Source: an uncultured Gemmata sp.
GTDB taxonomy: Bacteria; Planctomycetota; Planctomycetia; Gemmatales; Gemmataceae
Direction of reading: 5' to 3'
Length of the DNA: 64,000 nucleotides
NCBI GenBank assembly: GCA_937924775.1
Contig: CALDUT010000010.1
Coordinates: 124,001 to 188,000, forward strand
The notes beneath the pieces are model-generated. The model saw nothing but the letters and a program-made list of their open reading frames with translations, ran no database searches and was not told where the DNA came from. Both the position numbers and the translations under genes were made by a program. Shown in pieces: positions 56,725 through 64,000 of this stretch (position 1 is the stretch's first letter; each line of letters starts with the position of its first letter).

Positions 56725-59700
56725 ATGGCGATTTGGGACATCTGCATCCGCCGCCCTATCTTCACCACCATGCTGATGCTCGGTCCGGTGGTGCTGGGCA
56801 TCGCGTCGTACATCCGGCTTGATGTGGAATTGTTCCCTAACGTGGATATACCGGTGGTGGTGGTGACGACCACCCTGCGCGGAGCAGGTGTGGAGGAGAT
56901 GGAGTCGAGTGTAACGCGATTGGTGGAGGAAGCCGTCAATACCGTCTCGGGTATCGACGAACTGCGTTCCACCACGAAAGAAGGTGTTTCGACCGTTGTG
57001 ATCGGTTTTAAGCTCGAACGCAACGGCGACATTGCCGCCCAGGATGTTCGCGATCGCGTTTCCACGTTACTCCCTCGGTTGCCATATGGGACCGATCCGC
57101 CAGTGGTGGAGAAATTCAACCTCGATGCATCGCCGGTGATTACGATTGCCGTCTCGGGCGGTCCGGGTCGGAAACTGCGGGAAGTCACCGAAATCGCCAA
57201 AAAGCAAATCAAGGAGGACTTGGAGGGAGTAACCGGTGTTGGGTCGGTGATTCTTGTGGGTGGCGAACAACGCGCCATCAATGTTACGCTCAAACCTGAT
57301 CGGCTGCGGGCGCACAACCTTTCCGCCGAGGATGTCCGCCGAGCCTTGGTGGCCCAGAACCTTGAACTTCCTGGCGGTAAGGTCGATGGCGGTACGATTG
57401 AGCAGGGCCTGCGGGTCACCGGGCGTATTCAGTGCCCCGAGGATTTTGAGAACATCATTATCACCACCCGCACCAATAAGGAAGGGCTGAAGACTCCGGT
57501 GCGGATCAAAGATGTCGCCACCGTAAGCGACGACATCGAGGAACCGCGGGGCAAATCCCGGCTCGATGGCAACGTTGCGGTTAGCCTCATTGTGCAAAAG
57601 CAATCAGGTGGGAATACTGTGGCCGTGGCCGATGCGGTCAAAGCTCGTTTGGCTGAGATTCAGGCCACCCTCCCAGCCGACATCAAAACCGAGATCATCC
57701 GTGACCAATCGAGATTCATTCAAGGTTCGATCGAGGAAGTGAAATTTCACCTCGTTCTGGCGGCGGTTCTGGTGGTCGGCACAATTTTCCTCTTCCTGCG
57801 TAATTGGCGGGCCACTCTGATCGCAGCCACCGCAGTACCCACCAGCATCGTGGGCACGTTCGCCTTCATGGATGTAATGGGCTTCAGCCTCAACAACATG
57901 ACACTCTTGGGGTTAATTCTTGCCGTGGGCATCGTCATCGACGACGCGGTGGTGGTGTTGGAAAACGTCTTTCGGCACATGGAATTGGAGGGCACCTCGG
58001 GTTGGGAAGCGGCCAGTGTGGCCACGAAAGAAATCGCCTTGGCAGTGGTGGCCACAACTCTATCGCTGGCGGTCATTTTTGCCCCGATTGCCTTCATGTC
58101 GGGTCAGGTTGGCCGGTTTTTTAACAGTTTCGGTTTCGTGGTCGCTTTCGCGATCCTCATGAGTATGGGGGTGAGCTTCACCCTCACCCCCATGCTCTGT
58201 GCCCGGCTGCTCCCACCGCTTAGCTGTACACATTCTGGACACTCTACCCCCGCCTCCGGACCCCTGACCCGTAGCTATTTGGCCATCCTCACGTGGTCAC
58301 TCCGTCACCGCTGGGTGATTGTGCTCTCCACCCTGGCGATATTTCTGAGTACACCGCTGTTGTTCTTTATCGTCGGTACCGATTTCCTACCGAAGGACGA
58401 TCAAAGTGAGTTCGAAGTTGCAATCACTCTCAATGAAGGCACCACGCTCAAAGAAGCCGAAAAACAAGTTGCAGAGTTGGAGCAACGGCTCAAGCAAATC
58501 CGGGGGGTGACCAATGTCTTCAGCACCATCGGACCCACCGACGGCCGCACGCCCAAAGGGCAGGGCGATGTGACGCAAGTGGAAATCTATTGCCGGATGA
58601 TCGATCTGCGTCAGCGGAAGTTCTCCCAACGCGAGGCCATGGCAGAGGCCCGCAAAATCTTTGAAGATTACCCAGATTTGCGGGTCGCGGTGCAAGATGT
58701 CAGAATCTTCAGCTCCAGCGCCTTCAAAAATGCTCAACTCGATCTGAGTATTCGCGGCCCCGATGGTGACAAACTCGAAGAATACGCCGCCCAGATTGTC
58801 AAAAAAATGAAGGCCAACCCAAAATTCACCGATGTGGACACCAACGCGGCCAGCCGTAGCCCGGAATTGCAAGTGCGGATTGACCGCCAGCGAGCGGCCG
58901 ACCTGCAGGTGAACGTGCAAGCGGTGGCTACGGCGTTGTCGTTATTGGTTGGGGGAGAGCCGGTCACAAAATACAAGGAAGGTTCTGAACAATACGATGT
59001 TTGGCTCCGGGCCGCTCTGCCGGGGCGGGATCGCCCCGAGGCGATCAACTCGCTCACCGTGACCGATGCCACCGGGCAATTGGTCGAACTTCGCAGTATT
59101 GCCCGGCTGGAACCCGAACGAGGGCCGGCCGCCATCGAACGCTTCAGCCGCCAGCGGCAAATCGGTATTCAGTGCAACTTCGCTCCTGGAGTCGCTTTGG
59201 GGAATGTGCTGCCGGAAGTTCAAGCCTACATCGACGAACTCAACATGCCGCCCGAATATCGCATCGAGTTTCTGGGCGAAGCCAAACTGATGGCCGATTC
59301 CAACGCCAACTTCCTCATGGCGTTCATTCTGGCATTCATCTTCATGTACATGATTCTTGCGGCCCAATTTGAGAGTTTGGTTCACCCGATCACCATTCTG
59401 CTGGCCGTGCCACTGACGCTGCCATTTGCTCTCATTTCATTGATGATTTTGCAGACTCCGCTCGATGTCTACGCGATGATCGGGCTATTTATGCTCTTTG
59501 GGATTGTGAAAAAGAACGGGATTCTGCAAGTCGATTACACCAATGTGTTACGGGCTCAAGGATTGCCACGCAACGAAGCGATTCTCAAGGCCAACGAAGC
59601 CCGCTTTCGACCCATCCTGATGACCACGATCATGCTGGTCGCGGCCATGATCCCCATTGCCACCGGTAGCGGCCCGGGAGCTGGGGCCCGGGCTAGTATG

Positions 59701-60015
59701 GCCAAGGTGATCCTCGGTGGGCAGATGTTGTCGCTATTGCTCTCGCTTCTGGTCACTCCAGTCGCGTATTCCCTGTGGGACGACCTGATTGTTCGCACCG
59801 GGCGGATCTGGGCATGGTTCCGGCGTGACGAGTTGCCTTTAGCCCTGCCGTTGGAGGAAGAAACGCAAACTTCGGTGGAATCACAATTTACGGAAAATCA
59901 AGCAGCTGCGGACACTCGATCCACCGCCGAAGCCAACGGCCAATACCGGGACTTCGCGTCTGCCCCAAACGGGGCTGCCGCCAAACATCCCAAAGCCACA
60001 CCCACAGGTGCATAA
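56725..60015 (+). CDS. RND efflux pump permease, HAE1/AcrB type
   Basis: The 1096-residue transporter has the RND layout of 12 membrane helices with two large periplasmic loops. It begins IWDICIRRPIFTTMLMLGPV. The proton-relay motif in TM4 is GIVIDDAVVVLENVFRH (paired Asp), and TM10 has FGIVKKNGILQVDY with the key Lys; HAE1-type pumps use these residues. ATG 56725 fits the family N-terminus; an in-frame TTG lies eight codons upstream. The C-terminal 60 residues are a polar, low-complexity tail. It is the last gene of the tetR operon; drug, dye or solvent export is inferred from the family. Confidence 0.95.
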   Translation: MAIWDICIRRPIFTTMLMLGPVVLGIASYIRLDVELFPNVDIPVVVVTTTLRGAGVEEMESSVTRLVEEAVNTVSGIDELRSTTKEGVSTVVIGFKLERNGDIAAQDVRDRVSTLLPRLPYGTDPPVVEKFNLDASPVITIAVSGGPGRKLREVTEIAKKQIKEDLEGVTGVGSVILVGGEQRAINVTLKPDRLRAHNLSAEDVRRALVAQNLELPGGKVDGGTIEQGLRVTGRIQCPEDFENIIITTRTNKEGLKTPVRIKDVATVSDDIEEPRGKSRLDGNVAVSLIVQKQSGGNTVAVADAVKARLAEIQATLPADIKTEIIRDQSRFIQGSIEEVKFHLVLAAVLVVGTIFLFLRNWRATLIAATAVPTSIVGTFAFMDVMGFSLNNMTLLGLILAVGIVIDDAVVVLENVFRHMELEGTSGWEAASVATKEIALAVVATTLSLAVIFAPIAFMSGQVGRFFNSFGFVVAFAILMSMGVSFTLTPMLCARLLPPLSCTHSGHSTPASGPLTRSYLAILTWSLRHRWVIVLSTLAIFLSTPLLFFIVGTDFLPKDDQSEFEVAITLNEGTTLKEAEKQVAELEQRLKQIRGVTNVFSTIGPTDGRTPKGQGDVTQVEIYCRMIDLRQRKFSQREAMAEARKIFEDYPDLRVAVQDVRIFSSSAFKNAQLDLSIRGPDGDKLEEYAAQIVKKMKANPKFTDVDTNAASRSPELQVRIDRQRAADLQVNVQAVATALSLLVGGEPVTKYKEGSEQYDVWLRAALPGRDRPEAINSLTVTDATGQLVELRSIARLEPERGPAAIERFSRQRQIGIQCNFAPGVALGNVLPEVQAYIDELNMPPEYRIEFLGEAKLMADSNANFLMAFILAFIFMYMILAAQFESLVHPITILLAVPLTLPFALISLMILQTPLDVYAMIGLFMLFGIVKKNGILQVDYTNVLRAQGLPRNEAILKANEARFRPILMTTIMLVAAMIPIATGSGPGAGARASMAKVILGGQMLSLLLSLLVTPVAYSLWDDLIVRTGRIWAWFRRDELPLALPLEEETQTSVESQFTENQAAADTRSTAEANGQYRDFASAPNGAAAKHPKATPTGA

Positions 60016-60293
60016 TCGATCCCCGTGGCGTCCCTAATGAGATGAGGGCAGGCGGGTGGCCAGTCGCCAGGGGAGGGGGTGGCTTCGGAATTTTCCGTTC
60101 CCCTGCTGGCGAAGCGGCCTAGCTGTTGCTAGCGTTCGTCGTAAGGTTATTCTCCATCAGGATTTATGGACAAAACCGCCCGCGAACGAACCGATCCCGG
60201 AACGTCGCAGGATCGAATCAGTGATCGTCGGAAATGGACGATGGCGGCAAGATTCGGTAGAATCCGCAAGACTCGCTAGAACGTCGCAACATA

Positions 60294-61793
60294 TTACCTC
60301 TCATAGATTTGCGTGAATTCGGCAAGCCGCTTGATCCAAGTTCGATCGGTGATTTGGGTTTCCGTGGCTCGCCACACCCAATTCCCCGAACCCACGCCTG
60401 GCGTATTCAACCGCGCTTCGCTTCCCAATTCGAGGAAGTCTTGAAACGGCGCGAAGGCCAGATTCGCGACGGAAGCCCACCCGGTGCGAATCAGGGCCCA
60501 GACCGGATCGCGGGCCGCTTCCGGAACGTAGCTTTCGTAAGCTCTTCGTTCGTCGGGAGTTAGCTTCTCGAACCAACCGCGGGTGGTGTCGTTATCGTGC
60601 GTTCCGGTGGTGACCAACAGATTTGGTGAATACCGGTGTGGGAGGAACCGCGCTTCGACCTCTCCTCCGAAGGCGAATTGTAAAACCCGCATTCCGGGGA
60701 GATGAAACCGCTCGCGCAATTCGTCCACCTCCGGGGTGATAAAGCCTAAGTCTTCGGCCACTACCGGCAGATGCCCCAACGCGGTACGCAAAGCCTCGAG
60801 CAGTTCATCCCGCGGTCCGGGCACCCAGCGGCCATTTTCCGCGGTGGCATCCCCCGCCGGCACGGCCCAGTAGGCTTCAATGCCGCGAAAATGGTCCACG
60901 CGGACCAGATCGACCAATTTCAGCATGGCCTGTAAGCGAGCTACCCACCAGCGGTAGACCGTGCGGCGGTGGGCGTTCCAATCGTACACCGGGTTGCCCC
61001 ACAGTTGCCCGGTGCTGCTGAAGTAATCTGGCGGAACACCCGCAACAAACAAGGGGCGGCGGTTTTCATCCAGCAGGAACAAGTCTGGGTGGGCCCACAC
61101 ATCCGCGGAGTCGTCGGCCACATAGATCGGAATGTCGCCCAAAAGGTGAATGCCACGTTGATGAGCGTATTCCCGCAGTTCGTCCCATTGGCGGAAAAAG
61201 AGAAATTGGCCGAAGCGGTGGGTTTCGATGGCTTCTCGGAGCTTTTCGCCGATGGCTTGGAGGGTATCGGGTTGGCGTTGGGCCAACGGTTGCGGCCACT
61301 GCCACCAGGGAATTCCACCCAAATGCTCCTTGATGGCGATGAAGAGGGCGTAATCGTTCAGCCACCCGGCCTCCTGTTCACAGAAACGCTGAAACGGCCC
61401 CCGCAGCGCGGGGGCATCGCCTGCTCGGAAGCGACCATAGGCTGTGGCCAGCAACTCTTTTTTGGCGGTGATAACCGCGGCATAATTGACGGGTCCCGGT
61501 GAAAGTTCACATCGCGCAACCTCAGCTGCCGAGACAAGACCTTCCGCGGCAAGGACTTCCGGGCTGAGCAAGTTCACATTCCCCGCAAAGGTGGAGGGCG
61601 ATTGATAGGGGGAATCCCCATACCCGGTGGGTACCACGGGCAAGACCTGCCACCATCGCTGCCGGGCCGCGGCCAAGGAATCCAGCCACTGCCGCGCCAC
61701 AGCCCCCAAATCGCCAATGCCAAATGGTCCTGGCAGGCTTGTCAGATGCAGTAAGATTCCCGAGGAACGAGCAATCGACGGCGGACTGGACAT
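60294..61793 (-). CDS. malQ: 4-alpha-glucanotransferase, GH77
   Basis: MalQ transfers maltodextrin segments between glucans and releases glucose, in glycogen/maltose use. The 499-residue product has GH77 landmarks: SGILLHLTSLPGPFGIGDLG, YQSPSTFAGNVNLLSPE, nucleophile Asp in VRVDHFRGIEAYW, acid Glu in VAEDLGFITPEV, and the third acid in GTHDNDTTRGWF. ATG 61793 was chosen; an in-frame start nine codons upstream has no similarity. It is divergent from treS, with a 141-base shared upstream region. Confidence 0.95.
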   Translation of the reverse strand: MSSPPSIARSSGILLHLTSLPGPFGIGDLGAVARQWLDSLAAARQRWWQVLPVVPTGYGDSPYQSPSTFAGNVNLLSPEVLAAEGLVSAAEVARCELSPGPVNYAAVITAKKELLATAYGRFRAGDAPALRGPFQRFCEQEAGWLNDYALFIAIKEHLGGIPWWQWPQPLAQRQPDTLQAIGEKLREAIETHRFGQFLFFRQWDELREYAHQRGIHLLGDIPIYVADDSADVWAHPDLFLLDENRRPLFVAGVPPDYFSSTGQLWGNPVYDWNAHRRTVYRWWVARLQAMLKLVDLVRVDHFRGIEAYWAVPAGDATAENGRWVPGPRDELLEALRTALGHLPVVAEDLGFITPEVDELRERFHLPGMRVLQFAFGGEVEARFLPHRYSPNLLVTTGTHDNDTTRGWFEKLTPDERRAYESYVPEAARDPVWALIRTGWASVANLAFAPFQDFLELGSEARLNTPGVGSGNWVWRATETQITDRTWIKRLAEFTQIYER

Positions 61794-61934
61794 TGCGAAC
61801 TCCGGCAAGATACTGAACAACCATCAGATGTCGGCGCGCTGGTCGGCTCACCGAGGCTCTGCTACAGCGGCGGGCGTGCCGCGTCTGGGAGAACAATTTT
61901 AACGTAAACCTTTCATCTGTAGTAGGATACTGCG

Positions 61935-64000
61935 ATGCCCGACATGGACCCACGTTGGTACAAGGACGCTATCATATATGAACTCCACGTCCGAGCCTTT
62001 CACGATAGCGTCGGCGATGGCTACGGCGATTTCCGCGGCCTGACCCGAAAACTCGATTATCTCGAAGACCTCGGCATCACCGCGATCTGGCTGTTACCGT
62101 TTTATCCCTCGCCGCTCAAGGACGACGGCTACGACATCGCCGATTACATGAACATTCACCCGCAATACGGGAAACTCGAAGATTTTAAGGAATTTTTGGC
62201 GGAAGCCCACAAACGCGGCATTCGCGTGATCACGGAATTGGTGATTAATCATACCTCTGACCAACACCCGTGGTTTCAACGGGCTCGCCGCGCCCCTAAG
62301 GGTAGTCCCGAACGGGATTTCTATGTGTGGAGCGATACGCCCGAGAAATACGCCGAAGCCCGCATCATTTTCAAGGACTTCGAACCGTCGAATTGGTCGT
62401 GGGATCCGGTCGCCAAGCAGTATTATTGGCACCGCTTTTATAGTCATCAGCCCGATTTGAATTACGACAATCCCGCGGTTTGGGATGCGATTTTGCCCAT
62501 TGTCGACTATTGGTTCGAAATGGGCGTCGATGGCATGCGGTTGGATGCCGTACCCTATCTCTACGAGCGGGATGGAACCAATTGCGAAAATTTGCCTGAA
62601 ACACATCAATTTCTGAAGGTACTCCGGCGGCGGATGGAAGAACGCTTCCCGGGGCGGATGTTCTTGGCCGAAGCCAACCAGTGGCCCGAGGAGGCCGTTG
62701 CTTACTTTGGCGACGGCGACGAATGCCATATGTGCTTCCACTTCCCGGTTATGCCACGGCTGTTCATGGCCCTGCACCAGGAAGACCGCTTCCCCATTCT
62801 CGATATCCTCGACCAAACGCCACCTATCCCCGACAGTTGCCAATGGTGCCTTTTTCTGCGCAATCACGACGAGCTGACGCTGGAAATGGTCACCGACGAA
62901 GAACGCGACTACATGTACCGGGCCTACGCTCAAGACCGCAACGCCCGAATCAATCTCGGCATTCGGCACCGATTGGCCCCGCTGTTGAAGAACGACCGGC
63001 GGCGTATCGAACTTATGAACGCACTGTTGTTTTCGCTTCCCGGCACGCCCGTGGTCTACTACGGTGACGAAATCGGCATGGGCGATAACATCTATTTGGG
63101 CGATCGCAACGGTGTTCGCACACCCATGCAGTGGAGTGCCGACCGCAACGCCGGTTTCAGCCGGGCTAACCCCCAAAAACTGTACCTGCCCATCATCATC
63201 GACCCGGAATACCACTACGAAGCCGTCAATGTCGAAGCGCAGCAGAATAATCCCAGTTCCTTATTGTGGTGGATGAAGCGGCTCATCGCTCTGCGTAAGC
63301 AGTTCAAGGCTTTTGGCCGCGGCAACATTCGGTTTTTACGCCCCGAAAATGCCAAAGTGCTGGCCTTCATTCGCGAGTACGAGTCGGAACGGATTTTGGT
63401 AGTCGCGAATTTGTCGCGGTTTGTGCAGTATGTGCAACTGGACCTTCGCGACTATGCCGGGGTGGTGCCCGAAGAAGTGTTCGGTCGGACGCCCTTTCCG
63501 CCAATTGGGGAATTACCCTATCTACTGACGCTATCGCCCCATGCCTTTTACTGGTTCTTACTGCCAGTTCGTCATCCGAGCGTCAATATCGATGCGACAC
63601 CCGTGGAACGGGCCAGTGAACTGCTGCCACGGCTCCGCGGAGAACGCCCCTTGGCCGCGTACTTCGATCGCTCGAATTGGGACGATCTCGAAGCCATCAT
63701 GCCCGACTATTTCCGCCGCCGCGGTATCGGCCACGGGCGGGGACCCATCACCGCCACCCGGATTCTCGATGTCTTTCTCATAAAAGTCGGTGATGCGGAA
63801 GTGTGGTTTTTGATTGTGCGGATTGAATATCGCAGCGGGATTCCAGAAACCATTTCGATTCCGCTCACCTTGGTGCCGGAAAATGAGTTGCCGCAACTTC
63901 TGGGACCGGTGGAAGAATTTGGCTTCGCCATCCTCGGCGGGTCCACGCCGGGCGTTCTCTGCCAAGCCCTCGCCATCCCCACCTGTGCTCGGGCCGTGTT
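61935..64000 (+). CDS. treS: Trehalose synthase fused to maltokinase domain, 3' end cut by window edge
   Basis: An open frame from ATG 61935 runs off the window after 688 codons. Residues 1-540 are a GH13 trehalose synthase (maltose alpha-glucosyltransferase): [36 protein letters not shown], nucleophile Asp204 in [10 protein letters not shown], Glu246 in [11 protein letters not shown], Asp312 in [10 protein letters not shown], and [17 protein letters not shown]. From about 545 the sequence changes to the N-terminal cap of a maltokinase ([40 protein letters not shown]). TreS-maltokinase fusions turn trehalose into maltose 1-phosphate for alpha-glucan synthesis. The maltokinase catalytic part lies beyond the window. 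Divergent malQ fits a glycogen/trehalose locus. Confidence 0.95.
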   Translation, partial: MPDMDPRWYKDAIIYELHVRAFHDSVGDGYGDFRGLTRKLDYLEDLGITAIWLLPFYPSPLKDDGYDIADYMNIHPQYGKLEDFKEFLAEAHKRGIRVITELVINHTSDQHPWFQRARRAPKGSPERDFYVWSDTPEKYAEARIIFKDFEPSNWSWDPVAKQYYWHRFYSHQPDLNYDNPAVWDAILPIVDYWFEMGVDGMRLDAVPYLYERDGTNCENLPETHQFLKVLRRRMEERFPGRMFLAEANQWPEEAVAYFGDGDECHMCFHFPVMPRLFMALHQEDRFPILDILDQTPPIPDSCQWCLFLRNHDELTLEMVTDEERDYMYRAYAQDRNARINLGIRHRLAPLLKNDRRRIELMNALLFSLPGTPVVYYGDEIGMGDNIYLGDRNGVRTPMQWSADRNAGFSRANPQKLYLPIIIDPEYHYEAVNVEAQQNNPSSLLWWMKRLIALRKQFKAFGRGNIRFLRPENAKVLAFIREYESERILVVANLSRFVQYVQLDLRDYAGVVPEEVFGRTPFPPIGELPYLLTLSPHAFYWFLLPVRHPSVNIDATPVERASELLPRLRGERPLAAYFDRSNWDDLEAIMPDYFRRRGIGHGRGPITATRILDVFLIKVGDAEVWFLIVRIEYRSGIPETISIPLTLVPENELPQLLGPVEEFGFAILGGSTPGVLCQALAIPTCARAV

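Noticed and set aside
62094-63215. 373-codon minus-strand frame opposite treS
   Set aside because: Antisense to a clear GH13 enzyme with intact catalytic residues; no domain in the antisense product.

Overview
The window is a stretch of planctomycete chromosome, most likely from the Gemmataceae or a near relative. The signs are a DUF1501 protein with a Tat-type leader, a TIG/PPC-type secreted protein, a DUF1559 prepilin-like gene, an ECF sigma factor joined to a carboxypeptidase-like domain, a membrane Ser/Thr kinase and an EF-Tu with an unusual switch I. Base composition is moderately GC-rich. I see no rRNA, prophage, CRISPR array or intact insertion sequence. Both edges cut genes (1..735 and 61935..64000).

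Layout. 1-4.7 kb (minus strand): secreted planctomycete-type proteins and a badly broken sigma factor/carboxypeptidase-like gene. 4.9-8.5 kb (minus): a MASE1 hybrid histidine kinase and a purine nucleoside phosphorylase. 8.7-11.6 kb (plus): a TGS-domain GTPase, a PSP1/RicT-like protein, a Minf_1886-family protein and a small membrane protein. 11.7-12.9 kb: NikR and a frameshifted DUF1559 gene. 13.1-33.3 kb (plus): the transcription/translation core, in the order trnT(TGT)-trnY-trnG-trnT(GGT)-tuf-trnW-secE-nusG-rplK-rplA-rplJ-rplL-rpoB-rpoC-rpsL-rpsG-fusA. This order is conserved across bacteria, but several products are remodelled: EF-Tu has an altered switch I and about 30 extra residues, SecE has about seven membrane segments, NusG and L1 have long low-complexity N-termini, S12 has Arg at position 88, and EF-G has variant switch I and domain IV loops. 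Strong hairpins lie between rplL and rpoB, rpoC and rpsL, and rpsG and fusA, so the block is probably several transcripts.

33.4-46.3 kb: mixed housekeeping genes: a methyltransferase, an enolase-superfamily enzyme, a secreted YegP-like protein, gatA-gatC-rpmB, a membrane acyltransferase, a coiled-coil envelope protein, sucC and sucD separated by two other genes, an M20 peptidase and a 59-residue Lys/Ala-tailed protein. 46.3-53.6 kb (minus): a 1288-residue membrane Ser/Thr kinase with beta-helix-like external repeats, glutamine-dependent NAD synthetase and a WD40 protein. 53.6-54.75 kb is gene-poor. 54.6-60.0 kb: a TetR regulator with two visible palindromic operators, driving an RND efflux adaptor and pump. 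60.3-64 kb: divergent malQ and treS (with the start of a maltokinase domain), for alpha-glucan/trehalose metabolism.

I do not see a new multi-gene system such as a defence island or biosynthetic cluster. The most unusual material is the altered translation and transcription proteins, the kinase ectodomain, the interrupted sucCD pair and the TetR operators. Functions are read from motifs and family knowledge; no database search was run.
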